DNA of 64,000 bases from the NCBI GenBank assembly GCA_001899285.1, contig MKWA01000014.1:1-64000 (forward strand), read 5' to 3'. Position numbers and translations under genes: made by a program. This document shows positions 24,093-31,845 of the stretch, piece by piece. How positions within the stretch are numbered: the stretch's first letter is position 1; the number at the start of each line of letters is the position of its first letter. Source of the stretch: Rhizobiales bacterium 64-17 (GTDB taxonomy: Bacteria; Pseudomonadota; Alphaproteobacteria; Rhizobiales; Xanthobacteraceae). A model generated the notes under the pieces. That model saw only the letters and a program-made list of their open reading frames with translations, made no database searches and was not told the origin of the DNA.

Positions 24093-25945
24093 CTCTAACG
24101 AAAGAGATAACCAGAGTTGGCGTTTATTCTCGCTACTCTGACGACGAACTCCAAAGCCCGGCATCTGTTGAAGATCAGATCCGCGAGTGTAAAGAATTCG
24201 CACAACGTGAGGGCTGGGAAGTCGTCGCCATCTACACCGATGAAGGAATTTCGGGCTTCACTGCGAAAAATCGTCCAGGGGTTCAGCGGCTGATTAAAGA
24301 CGCGATGTCGAAGAAATTTGATGTCGTTCTGTCAGAGGCGCTGGATCGCATCAGCCGCGACCAAGAAGACGTGGCGCATGTTTATAAGCGCATGCAGTTT
24401 CAGGGCATCTCAATGCACACCCTGACAGAGGGTGAAATAACCCCCCTTCACATCGGAATGAAGGGCACGATGAACGCGCTATTTCTTGTCGATCTCAGCC
24501 GCAAGGTGAAACGAGGCCAGAGGGGTCGCGTGTTGAGCGGAAAAATTGGCGGCGGAAATTGCTACGGCTATAACGTCCTGAAAAATCAAAATGCCAACGG
24601 CGAAATCGAGCGTGGCGAACGCGAGATCAATAAGCTCGAAGCCGATATCATCCGCCGAATATTCCGCGAGTACGTCGATGGCGTTTCGCCCAAAGCGATT
24701 GCAGCCCGACTAAACAGAGAGGGCATCCCCTCTCCGCGCGAAGGAACAGTGCGCAAAGGCAAGATTATCACCGGATGGTCACCGACCACTATCTACGGGA
24801 ATTGGCAACGTGGCTCCGGCATCCTGAATAACGAGCTCTATGTCGGTCAGCTTGTATGGAACAAGGTCAGCTACCCGAAGAATCCGGATACTGGCAATCA
24901 CGTGGCACGTGTCAATCTGCATAAAGATTTGGTTCGAACGGAGATCCCGGAATTGCGGATTGTCGATCAGGATCTCTGGGATTCCGTGAAGAAGCGCCAA
25001 CTCAAAGCTCGGGGAGAAAAGAAGGCTTTCTGGGCTCATCAGCGGCCAACCCACCTCTTCTCATATCTTCTCAAGTGCGGCTGCTGTGGAAATGGTTTCT
25101 CCAAAATTTCCTTGGCGCATTACGGATGCTCAACCGCCAGGAATAAGGGCGCATCGCTTTGCAAAAATTTGCGAGTGGTCCGTCAAGACACATTGGAAGA
25201 AACGGTTCTATCGATTCTTCAAACGCACCTAATGGAGCCGAAATTGTTGGCGGAGTTCTGCAAGGAATATACGTCACACCTCAACCGATTGCGCATGGAA
25301 AACAACGCGACCGTTTCATCTCGCAAGGCGGAACTAGCAAAACTTCAGGCGCGTCAAAAGCGCATCGTCCAGGCCGTTATGGATGGCTTCTCGACGGAAG
25401 CGATGAAAGAAGAGTCGAACGCTATCGATCGTCGCGAGCGAGAACTGAAAGAACTGATCTCGACTGACCGCGAAGCACCTGTTCTGCTTCATCCGAATAT
25501 GGCGCAGCGATATCATCAAGCAGTCGGAGAGCTGTTGTCCGCGTTGCGCGACAAGAACCACCGAACGCAAGCAATCGAACTGATTCGTAGCCTGATCGAG
25601 AAGATCGTTCTGACTCCCGACGAAAACTCCGAAGAGTTGTTGGTGAATCTGTATGGCGATCTGGCGGGCATCCTAAAACTGGCAACCGTAGGTAAGACGG
25701 CCCATTCGGAGACGGAGCTCAAGCAAATCGCGCTGTTTATGTCTGAGATGAACGCCAGTCCTGAAAGCATGCAGGACAAGATGGTTGCGGGAGAAGGCCT
25801 CACGCTTACACGCAATAGGCGAAACTCCCGCAAACACAGGCTTTCAAACAATTCGCGTCTCAGTCCCAACCCTACGGGTATTTCCGTAAGGCAGGGGAAG
25901 ATGGTGGGCCCGGCAGGACTTGAACCTGCAACCAGAGTGTTATGA
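24089..25945 (+). CDS. Large serine recombinase (integrase of the element)
   Basis: Catalyses integration and excision by double-strand cleavage with a serine nucleophile. 618 residues: resolvase domain (VGVYSRYSDDE, presumed Ser17; ALDRISRDQED), recombinase domain (GYNVLKNQN, IRRIFREYVDG), a zinc ribbon (LKCGCCGNGF, CSTARNKGASLC) and a C-terminal coiled coil. The last residues (MVGPAGLEPATRVL) are translated through the attachment site and the antisense strand of the tRNA gene, the stop being provided by the tRNA anticodon region. In the excised circle the frame would continue differently into the left end. It is coupled to the small gene upstream. Confidence 0.93.
   Translation: MTLTKEITRVGVYSRYSDDELQSPASVEDQIRECKEFAQREGWEVVAIYTDEGISGFTAKNRPGVQRLIKDAMSKKFDVVLSEALDRISRDQEDVAHVYKRMQFQGISMHTLTEGEITPLHIGMKGTMNALFLVDLSRKVKRGQRGRVLSGKIGGGNCYGYNVLKNQNANGEIERGEREINKLEADIIRRIFREYVDGVSPKAIAARLNREGIPSPREGTVRKGKIITGWSPTTIYGNWQRGSGILNNELYVGQLVWNKVSYPKNPDTGNHVARVNLHKDLVRTEIPELRIVDQDLWDSVKKRQLKARGEKKAFWAHQRPTHLFSYLLKCGCCGNGFSKISLAHYGCSTARNKGASLCKNLRVVRQDTLEETVLSILQTHLMEPKLLAEFCKEYTSHLNRLRMENNATVSSRKAELAKLQARQKRIVQAVMDGFSTEAMKEESNAIDRRERELKELISTDREAPVLLHPNMAQRYHQAVGELLSALRDKNHRTQAIELIRSLIEKIVLTPDENSEELLVNLYGDLAGILKLATVGKTAHSETELKQIALFMSEMNASPESMQDKMVAGEGLTLTRNRRNSRKHRLSNNSRLSPNPTGISVRQGKMVGPAGLEPATRVL
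25902..25913 (+). repeat. Right attachment site within the tRNA 3' end
   Basis: TGGTGGGCCCGG, identical to the left copy at 6275-6286; it is the complement of the CCA end and acceptor strand of the tRNA. Confidence 0.8.
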
Positions 25946-25977
25946 GCACTCGGCTCTAACCATTGAGCTACAGGCCC
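25902..25977 (-). tRNA. tRNA with CAT anticodon, probably tRNA-Ile2 (lysidine type), alternatively elongator tRNA-Met
   Basis: Complete cloverleaf with encoded CCA (25902-25904): acceptor GGGCCTG / CGGGCCC, D arm GCTC...GAGC, anticodon arm GAGTG-CTCATAA-CACTC, variable TGGTT, T arm GCAGG-TTCAAGT-CCTGC. The anticodon CAT fits Met or the Ile AUA tRNA; the T arm with TTCAAGTCC and the short D loop resemble bacterial Ile2. The element is inserted exactly at its 3' end, leaving it functional. Confidence 0.92.
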
Positions 25978-26243
25978 CCGGACGGCTTTTAGCAATGGCG
26001 TCTGGCAGGCGATAGACCGCCGTCACGCCGCCCCCAACCCGCTCGCCCTCCTGAAACCGGCCGGAAGACCGGAACGCACGCGGCGGCCCGGCCGTTGCCT
26101 TGGCGGAGGAACGCGCCATGACGCCCTGCCGCTGTCCGTCCGTCCGACCGACCGCCATACCGGACTCGTCTGGCGTGCATCTCGCCGATGACGCGAGGGC
26201 CGGTTGCTTCTCGCCTCTCGCGCGACTCAGCTATGAGTTGCGC

Positions 26244-26978
26244 ATGTTTCCCACTCTTCGGCTTCTGCTGGCCGGGGTCTCCGCACTGTTCCTCGTAACG
26301 CTGGGCGCTCTCAGCCTCACCTCCACCTCGCCGCCGGGCGTCCCGGCGCGCGTCGTCACCGCCGCCTTTGCGCCGCGCGGGCCGCTGATCAGCGCCGACG
26401 ACCATCCCGAATGGCGTCCGTTCCTGGTGCAGGCGGCGCTGCGCCGCGCCGATGAAGTAGCCAAGCTGCGCGACCTGCCGGAGCGGGATGGCGCGAACGG
26501 CGCGCGGCTGCGCTGGGTCAGCCTGCCGGCCACCGCGCAGGATCAGGCACCCGCCGATGCGGTGGAGGTCTTGAACGACATCCCGAGCGCCACCCTGCCG
26601 ATGGATATCGGCGAGGCCAGTTCCACCGAACTGCCGGTCGGTCCGGCCGAGGAAACGCCGCCACCGCCGGTGCCGCTGCGGGCGCTGCAATCGGCGATCG
26701 ACGCGCTGCCGCCGGTCGGCGCGGATGATGCCGCGACCCTCGGCGACATCACCGGATCGGTCCAGGCCGCCCCATCACAACCGGCACAGCCGGTGATGCT
26801 GCCGCGCGCGCGGACCGGCGTCACCGCCGCGACGCCGAAGCGGGCACAGAAACCGCGGCGCAAATTCCGCCGCACCCGAGCCGCCGTCGCCGCGCCGGCG
26901 CAAACCCAACAGCAGACCGCAAACCCGCTGAACACATTGTTCGGGCAAAACCAGACGCCGGCGCTCACCGCCCGCTAA
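26244..26978 (+). CDS. Membrane-anchored Pro/Ala-rich protein, function unknown
   Basis: 244 residues from ATG at 26244 (MFPTLRLLLAGVSALFLVTL), a single N-terminal hydrophobic anchor or signal. The rest is low-complexity and rich in Pro, Ala and Arg, with a basic patch (KRAQKPRRKFRRTR) and a Gln/Asn-rich tail, so it is mostly disordered in the periplasm. A longer start at 26100 would place the hydrophobic helix internally and is disfavoured. It converges on the transglycosylase gene across a terminator. Confidence 0.55.
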   Translation: MFPTLRLLLAGVSALFLVTLGALSLTSTSPPGVPARVVTAAFAPRGPLISADDHPEWRPFLVQAALRRADEVAKLRDLPERDGANGARLRWVSLPATAQDQAPADAVEVLNDIPSATLPMDIGEASSTELPVGPAEETPPPPVPLRALQSAIDALPPVGADDAATLGDITGSVQAAPSQPAQPVMLPRARTGVTAATPKRAQKPRRKFRRTRAAVAAPAQTQQQTANPLNTLFGQNQTPALTAR

Positions 26979-26986
26979 CAACAAAA

Positions 26987-27009
26987 AGGCGCCGGACCGG
27001 CCGGCGCCT
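26987..27009. terminator. Bidirectional terminator
   Basis: 9-bp stem AGGCGCCGG / CCGGCGCCT with a run of A before and CTTTATTATTTT after, between convergent genes at 26978 and 27039. Confidence 0.85.
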
Positions 27010-27038
27010 CTTTATTATTTTCATATCCAGACGAAAAA

Positions 27039-27809
27039 TCAGTGCGACGTGAGACGCTCCGCGAGCGCCGCGGCGCCTTGCTGCGCCGGCGCGGGCGGCA
27101 GCGCGGACGCTTCGTGCCGCATCGACGACAGCGGCGCGGCTTCGGCCGAGGACTGCGCAACCTGCGGCGCGGCGACCGGACGGGTCTGCGCGTTGGCGAG
27201 CGAATAGGCGTTCATGCCCTTGCGCTTGGCATCGTAGTAGTAACCGCGCGCATAGAGCGCGACGGCGCGATCGTGATTGCCGCCCGCGACCTTGTAGGCG
27301 CCGGCGAGATAACGCACCGCATAAGTCATGTTGGTGTCGGCATCGAGCAGGCCCTGCACGCCGCCGCTGTAGCCGAGCGCGCGCGCCGTGCCGAGACGGA
27401 TCTGCATCATCCCGTAATTGCCCTTGGAGATCGCGCGCGGATTGTACTTGCTCTCGCGCATGATCACGCGATGCACCAGCGACACCGGCAGGCCGTTCGC
27501 GGCCGCATGCTTGGCGACCAGCGACGCATAGGAACTGTTCATCCCATGCAGCGTCGCGTGGGCGACCGGCGCAACCGCCGTCTCATTGCCGTTGGCATCA
27601 AGCAGCGCGTCATGACGATGCGCGCGCGCGGCGAAGGACGACGTGACCCGTGCGGATTTTGCGAGCGCCGCTTTGCCTTTCACCGTCAGGGCCTGCACCG
27701 GCACCTTGCCGGAATTGATGTCCTGAGCCGACTGCGCCGAAGCGGAAGCAGCAGAGAGCACGAGCGAGGCGCATGCGGCGGCAAATGGCATGAAGCGCGA
27801 AAGTCGCAT
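27039..27809 (-). CDS. Lytic transglycosylase, SLT domain
   Basis: Cleaves peptidoglycan glycan strands in the periplasm. 256 residues with a signal peptide (cleavage after ASASA). The SLT fold spans about 95-205: catalytic Glu in RVIMRESKYNPRA, then SKGNYGMMQIRLGTARALGYSG and NMTYAVRYLAGAYK, the standard GLMQI and AxxYL blocks. A Pro/Ala-rich tail follows. Ends next to the bidirectional terminator. Confidence 0.9.
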   Translation of the reverse strand: MRLSRFMPFAAACASLVLSAASASAQSAQDINSGKVPVQALTVKGKAALAKSARVTSSFAARAHRHDALLDANGNETAVAPVAHATLHGMNSSYASLVAKHAAANGLPVSLVHRVIMRESKYNPRAISKGNYGMMQIRLGTARALGYSGGVQGLLDADTNMTYAVRYLAGAYKVAGGNHDRAVALYARGYYYDAKRKGMNAYSLANAQTRPVAAPQVAQSSAEAAPLSSMRHEASALPPAPAQQGAAALAERLTSH

Positions 27810-28125
27810 GAATCACAGTCCGTCGTTGTTGTGGGTTATCCCGCACACACAGGCGGAATAAGGCATCGATGTGGCGAGCGCCACCCCACGCGGGAACCCG
27901 CCGCCTGCGCACAGCGCATGGCGCGGCGCGCCGAAACCCGCTCCGGTCGCGAAAACAGTGATTTTTCAAGCGATTGCGACGGTCCACGCGACGCGAAAGC
28001 GCCGGTTCCCACAGCAACCTTAATGCGAAAATCACGCCGCGCCGGGCCGAAAATTTACCGGAGCGCAACCCGCGCGGCGGCAATTTCCCCTGCGGGCGGC
28101 CCCTTTGCTGCATCGAGCCACGGCC
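27810..28125. other. Intergenic region without gene
   Basis: Upstream regions of the divergent transglycosylase and PilZ genes. GC-rich; no gene, RNA or clear hairpin was recognised. Confidence 0.5.
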
Positions 28126-28554
28126 ATGACGACCATGACGACGAACACGACGCACATGACGACAGCCGACGACAATGCCCGCACCGCGCCGCGCACCCGC
28201 ACCTTCCTCAAGGGCGTCGTGCTCTATGACAATCGCCGCGTGTCGATCGAATGCACGATCCGCGATCTCTCCGACACCGGCGCGCGCATCGCGTTCCCGT
28301 CGCCGATCACCATCCCGGACCGGATCGAGCTGTTCATTCCGCAGAAGAACCGCACCTATTCCGCCGACGTGCGGCGGCGCGACGACTGCGAGGTCGGCAT
28401 CGCGTTCCGCGACCAGCGCTCCGGCGAGCAGCGCCGCGAAGCCGACGCAACGATGGGCGACCGCATCGCCGCGCTCGAGCACGAAGTGGCGCAACTGCGC
28501 CGCATCGTCAAGCAACTGCGCGACAAGGTGCTGCCGCACGAAACGGACGTGTAA
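28126..28554 (+). CDS. PilZ-domain protein
   Basis: 142 residues if ATG 28126 is used; in-frame ATGs at 28135 and 28156 are alternatives and the Thr-rich first ten residues suggest the later start may be right. The PilZ-like body contains RRVSIECTIRDLSDTGARI, matching the D/NxSxxG part of the c-di-GMP binding consensus, but the RxxxR arm is only weakly seen (RTRTFLKGVV). A C-terminal helix (ALEHEVAQLRRIVKQLRDKV) predicts coiled-coil oligomerisation. Likely a c-di-GMP effector or a degenerate relative. Confidence 0.75.
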   Translation: MTTMTTNTTHMTTADDNARTAPRTRTFLKGVVLYDNRRVSIECTIRDLSDTGARIAFPSPITIPDRIELFIPQKNRTYSADVRRRDDCEVGIAFRDQRSGEQRREADATMGDRIAALEHEVAQLRRIVKQLRDKVLPHETDV

Positions 28555-28578
28555 GGCGCGCGCGCCAAGCTGCCGTTC

Positions 28579-28652
28579 ATTCCCGCGAAAGCGGGAATCC
28601 ACACGTCCCGAGCAACAGCCAAGCAAAGCGTGGACCCCCGCTTTCGCGGGGG
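28579..28652. repeat. Pair of REP-like palindromes
   Basis: ATTCCCGC-GAAA-GCGGGAAT (28579-28598) and CCCCCGC-TTTC-GCGGGGG (28635-28652), 36 bp apart. The same two-palindrome unit recurs at 47585-47658, so it is a dispersed repeat. Confidence 0.8.
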
Positions 28653-28679
28653 TGAGCGGGATTGAAATACCGAGCGCAG

Positions 28680-29066
28680 TTAATCGCGGGGAATCGGCCG
28701 CGGCTTGCCGTCGTCGTCGATGGCGACGAAGGTGAAGGTCGCATCCGTCACCTTGTCGCGATGATGGGTGCGAAACCGCATCGCCCACGACTCGATGTGA
28801 ATCTTCATCGAGGTGCGGCCGACGCTCTCCACATCGGTGAACACCTCCAGCACGTCGCCGACCCGCATCGGCTTGAGAAACGTCATCGCATCGACCGACA
28901 CCGTGACGACACGGCCGCGCGCCCGCTCCACCCCGGCGATGCCGCCGGCCTGGTCCATCCGCGACATCACCCAGCCGCCGAAGATATCGCCATTGGCGTT
29001 GGTGTCCGCCGGCATGGCGATCACCCGCACGGTCAGCGCGCCGCGCGGCGTCGACTGTTCGCTCAT
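28680..29066 (-). CDS. Acyl-CoA thioesterase (YciA-like hotdog fold)
   Basis: Hydrolyses acyl-CoA to free acid and CoA. 128 residues, a single hotdog domain. The pattern PADTNANGDIFGGWVMSRMD with the catalytic Asp, then VTVSVDAMTFLKPMRVGDVL, is that of the YciA/ACOT family. The upstream ribosome region is GAGAGAG. Separated from the PilZ gene by the REP-like pair. Confidence 0.9.
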   Translation of the reverse strand: MSEQSTPRGALTVRVIAMPADTNANGDIFGGWVMSRMDQAGGIAGVERARGRVVTVSVDAMTFLKPMRVGDVLEVFTDVESVGRTSMKIHIESWAMRFRTHHRDKVTDATFTFVAIDDDGKPRPIPRD

Positions 29067-29093
29067 TCGCTCTCTCCTCGTCGGCCGAGCCCA

Positions 29094-29468
29094 TCATAAC
29101 CCGCGCTCGGCCGCAACCAAGGCTACGGCCTTGCAGAAGTCGATGCGCGCCGCCTCCAAGTCCTCCGCGCTGAGCGGCGGGCCCGCACAGTCGATGAGCC
29201 GCGTGGGGTCGTCCCACGAGCAGCGATGCCGCCGCCGGCAGAGCGCCGCCGGACAGGTGCGCCACGTCTCCCTGATGTTGGCGAACAGGCGCGTCAGCGC
29301 CATCTTGCGCGCATCGAGACTCATCCCCGATCCATCAGGCGACGTCTGCAACTCGACGGCGAATTCGCGATCGGACAGCTCGTCGATCGACGGGCGCATT
29401 CTGTGCCGGTTGCGGCGGCAGCGATGCGCATGGTTGCGCGCAAGCGTGCGGGGTTTGCGTTTGCTCAT
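29094..29468 (-). CDS. Hypothetical cysteine-containing protein
   Basis: 124 residues starting at 29468. N-terminus strongly basic (MSKRKPRTLARNHAHRCRRN), then helical segments with a Cys-rich block (ETWRTCPAALCRRRHRCSWDDP) that could bind a metal. No family named. Three 17-bp tandem repeats, each with an ATG on this strand, lie over the start, so the true initiation point is uncertain; the other two ATGs are in other frames. Confidence 0.6.
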   Translation of the reverse strand: MSKRKPRTLARNHAHRCRRNRHRMRPSIDELSDREFAVELQTSPDGSGMSLDARKMALTRLFANIRETWRTCPAALCRRRHRCSWDDPTRLIDCAGPPLSAEDLEAARIDFCKAVALVAAERGL

Positions 29469-29516
29469 GGCAATTCTCGATTCATGGCAAGTCTCGATTC
29501 ATGGCAAGTCTCCATC
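29466..29516. repeat. Three tandem 17-bp repeats over a start codon
   Basis: Units at 29466-29482, 29483-29499 and 29500-29516, consensus CATGGCAAGTCTCGATT with one to three differences. Copy number change would shift the frame relation between ribosome site and ATG. Confidence 0.7.
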
Positions 29517-30089
29517 GAAATGAGGTGTGTGAGAAAAAGCGGACGCGCGTCCGCGTGTGCCGCCGGCGCGTTGCGCCGCGGCGGGGCGGCGCCATGACCG
29601 GCACAACGGCCAGCCCGCCCCCGAAACGCCGCCCCGAACCGGGGGAGGCGGAGCGCCGCAAGGCGCTGTCGTCAGATCCGGTGCGAAGCACGGCGCGCGC
29701 TCACGCGCCGCCCTCTCCGCGCCGGCCGCCTCTCCATAACGAGAGAGACGTCGCCTTACGGCGCTCCACCCGCGGCGATTTCAGTCGCCGGGACCGTGCT
29801 TCCGGGGCGCGGACAGATGGAGCGACCGATCCTTGCGGGATCGGACTCCACCGGCTCCCGCGGGCTTTGGCCCGCGTTCGTCCTACCCCGTCCAGCCCTT
29901 GCGGGCGGCCCCACTTAGTTGGGGCGGACGGCAACCCCGGCGCCTCCCGGACACAGGGTGCGAATCCTGCGCGCGGGCGCCGCCGTCCCCACTCCGCCAA
30001 CCAAACGCCTCCGGAAGGCGCCCCCGGTTGAGCGGGGATGGATAGGAATATAGACTTAAATTCCTACAGAGTCAAGAACCGCAAACTGG
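29517..30089. other. Gene-free GC-rich region with multiple hairpins
   Basis: No convincing gene. It contains CCGATC-CTTGCG-GGATCGG-like, GCGGGC / GCCCGC and CCCCA / TGGGG hairpins, and GGACGGC (29928 region) pairing with GCCGTCC (29980 region) around a T-arm-like CAGG / CCTG loop. It is too short and irregular for a tRNA, and no tmRNA tag or RNase P core was seen. AGGAAT / ATTCCT flank 30049-30063. May encode a structured RNA; function unknown. Confidence 0.4.
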
Positions 30090-30755
30090 CTACGCCGCAT
30101 TCTCTTGAGTGAATAGGAACGGAAATTCAGCTTCACTTCCCCGCTTAATTTTCTCAAACAAGCGGGGAGCATTCGCTGGCTTCCCTTCTTCATGAGTGGC
30201 GAGTGCAACGTAGTAATTTTTCCCTTCGTGCTTTCCAAAAATAATCCAATCACCGGTCAATCCACGCTTGGCTTGATCTTCATAACCCTTAAATATCAAA
30301 CGCTGAAAAAAATGCCCCTGCCACAGAGCAGGCTTGTCGCCGTATTTTCCAGAGACTTCTCTCATCATTGACGTCAGTGGATCATCCTTTCTATCCCCCC
30401 TCAAATTCCAACGGCTGCCTATACTCCACAAGATGTGCCGCGGAGCAGTCCAATGAACATGCCAAAGGGGATGCAATGGGGAATAGCGAAACTGTCCGAC
30501 CTCGCGAGGTAACAGCTGGAACGATAATCCTTCGAGGATGTCGAGCACATCGAGGATAAGATGATCCTCATTAAGCTTGGTACGAACCTGCAATAACTGA
30601 GCTGCGAAGCTAATACTCATTCGGTCTGAGTAAGGGCGATTATTTGTTATTTGCCGTTTGATCCTGCTCAGCTCCGCCATATCAAAACTTATTTTTACAA
30701 GTCCCTCCTCGGTACGTTGAATCTCATCAGAGTTTTCCGGCTCGTCATTTTCCAT
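30090..30755 (-). CDS. Hypothetical protein of foreign composition
   Basis: 221 residues from ATG at 30755 (MENDEPENSDEIQ); the longer upstream frame runs through a palindromic repeat and is rejected. It is visibly richer in A and T than its neighbours. The sequence is soluble and well structured (RYSPLHPLWHVHWTAPRHIL, LTGDWIIFGKHEGKNYYVALATHEEG), without a recognised domain. It stands alone between a structured non-coding region and chromosomal genes, which suggests acquisition by transfer. Confidence 0.65.
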   Translation of the reverse strand: MENDEPENSDEIQRTEEGLVKISFDMAELSRIKRQITNNRPYSDRMSISFAAQLLQVRTKLNEDHLILDVLDILEGLSFQLLPREVGQFRYSPLHPLWHVHWTAPRHILWSIGSRWNLRGDRKDDPLTSMMREVSGKYGDKPALWQGHFFQRLIFKGYEDQAKRGLTGDWIIFGKHEGKNYYVALATHEEGKPANAPRLFEKIKRGSEAEFPFLFTQENAA

Positions 30756-30802
30756 CAAGTACCCCAACGAACGAGAACCATGCTCTTTGAATTCTCGGAA
30801 GA

Positions 30803-30835
30803 CGTGGATGCCCGGGTCAAGCCCAGACATGACGG
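30803..30835. repeat. Dispersed palindromic repeat
   Basis: GATGCCCGGGTCAAGCCCAG with following ACATGACGG; same general design (ATGCCCG...CGGGCAT) as the repeat near 46738-46760. Confidence 0.55.
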
Positions 30836-30936
30836 AGCGACAGTCATTCCGCCAAAGATTCTCCCAAAATCGCCCTGACGGGATCGCGTGGTCTCCTTGA
30901 TATTGACTCCCCCGCCCGCTTCCCCCACAAGCCGGC

Positions 30937-31185
30937 ATGGCAAAACGACCCGGCAGCAACGCCAAAGGCGAATTCATCTTCTTCGACGTCGTCTATGAGG
31001 ACGGCTCGCAGCGTTCCAACCGGCGCGTGCCGGCCGAGATCGCCGGGACCAATCCGAAGAACCCCGAAGGCGACGAGGCCGCGCGTGGCTATCTGATCGA
31101 GCAGGACCGCGAGATCGCCGAGAAGTCGGGCCGTCCGCCGCTCGCGATCAAGACCGTCACCCGCGCCGGCGTGAAGAAGAAGTAG
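30937..31185 (+). CDS. Small conserved-looking hypothetical protein
   Basis: 82 residues, starting MAKRPGSNAKGEFIFFDVVY. Compact, charged, no membrane segment; it looks like a small beta-rich protein with a basic tail (TRAGVKKK). GC content and codon use match the chromosome. No function can be assigned. It precedes a pair of inverted repeats. Confidence 0.7.
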   Translation: MAKRPGSNAKGEFIFFDVVYEDGSQRSNRRVPAEIAGTNPKNPEGDEAARGYLIEQDREIAEKSGRPPLAIKTVTRAGVKKK

Positions 31186-31206
31186 GCGCGAGGCGCGCTC
31201 CCTCGC

Positions 31207-31250
31207 CTCATCCTGAGGAGCCGCGCATCGCGCGGCGTCTCGAAGGATGA
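31207..31250. repeat. Dispersed repeat, CTCATCCTGAGGAG family, copy 1
   Basis: CTCATCCTGAGGAG, GC-rich palindromic centre (GCGCATCGCGC), GTCTCGAAGGATGA. An inverted copy is at 31297-31340. Confidence 0.8.
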
Positions 31251-31296
31251 AGCCCCCCCGCAGCCCCCCACAATTCAAGACGGAATGGGCCGCCCT

Positions 31297-31340
31297 CGTC
31301 CTTCGAGACGCGGGCTACGCCCGCTCCTCAGGATGAGGGC
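31297..31340. repeat. Dispersed repeat, CTCATCCTGAGGAG family, copy 2 (inverted)
   Basis: TCGTCCTTCGAGACGCGGGC ... CCGCTCCTCAGGATGAGG, the reverse complement of copy 1 in design. The pair forms a large inverted repeat around about 45 bp. Confidence 0.8.
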
Positions 31341-31395
31341 GGAGGAAAAGCCTGTTTCGCCTGACGACGAGGCAAACGCCCTCCACCATCCCACG

Positions 31396-31845
31396 TCAAT
31401 CCGCGTTCGCCAGACACGGATCGAGCAGCGCGTGGTTTTGATCGACGCGGCGATAGGCGCCCTTCATGGTCACACGGTCGCCGGGCTTCATGCCGTTGTC
31501 CTGATAGGTGACGCACATCACCCGCAGATCGCGGCACATCACCAGATACCAGAGCGGACCGGCGCGCTGCACCAAGACCAGTGGCCCGGCGAGCGTGAGA
31601 TCGACCCGCGTGTCGGGATCGTCGCCGCGCGCGCTCTGCTGTGCCGCGAGCGCATCGGCCATCACGCGCAGCTCCTCGCACGACGACGCGCGCCGCGCCG
31701 GGAGATCGCCGGGCGAGAAGGCGGGGACGGAGGCGAAGCCGTCGTTCGGATCGGCGGCCGCGTCGTCCGCCGCCTGCGCGCGCAGGTTCTGCGGCGCCGC
31801 AAGCAGCAGGGCGAGCAACAGGGGGATGCCGCGCCGGCGCGTCAT
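31396..31845 (-). CDS. Secreted hypothetical protein
   Basis: 149 residues from ATG at 31845 with a signal peptide (RRRGIPLLLALLLAAPQNLR, cleavage near AQA). The mature part has two Cys blocks (SSCEELRVMAD, MCRDLRVMCVTY) and a Cys near the end (LLDPCLANAD), likely disulfides, and GMKPGDRVTMKGAYRR, an OB-like strand pattern. Its start overlaps the stop of the TehA-like gene (ATGA), so it is cotranslated with it; it may be a periplasmic partner of that channel. Confidence 0.7.
   Translation of the reverse strand: MTRRRGIPLLLALLLAAPQNLRAQAADDAAADPNDGFASVPAFSPGDLPARRASSCEELRVMADALAAQQSARGDDPDTRVDLTLAGPLVLVQRAGPLWYLVMCRDLRVMCVTYQDNGMKPGDRVTMKGAYRRVDQNHALLDPCLANAD

Larger units (their letters stand above)
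6275..25913. mobile_element. Integrative mobilizable element (about 19.6 kb) inserted at a tRNA 3' end, carrying a defence block
   Basis: The limits are two direct copies of TGGTGGGCCCGG (6275-6286 and 25902-25913). The right copy is the 3' end (CCA, discriminator and acceptor strand) of an intact tRNA gene; the left copy is an isolated tRNA-end fragment 12 bp after the hydroxylase gene. Between them lie a serine recombinase adjacent to the tRNA, a mobC/relaxase operon, a coupling protein, a tyrosine recombinase and several restriction-modification genes, but no type IV secretion genes, hence mobilizable rather than self-transmissible. The boundaries are inferred from the repeat; the exact crossover dinucleotide is unknown. 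Confidence 0.82.

Noticed and set aside
29517-30050. tmRNA, RNase P or tRNA gene
   Set aside because: No tag-coding frame, no conserved RNase P core and no complete cloverleaf could be drawn.
30756-30977. Extended N-terminus of the 30090 gene
   Set aside because: Runs through a dispersed repeat and overlaps the opposite-strand gene at 30937.
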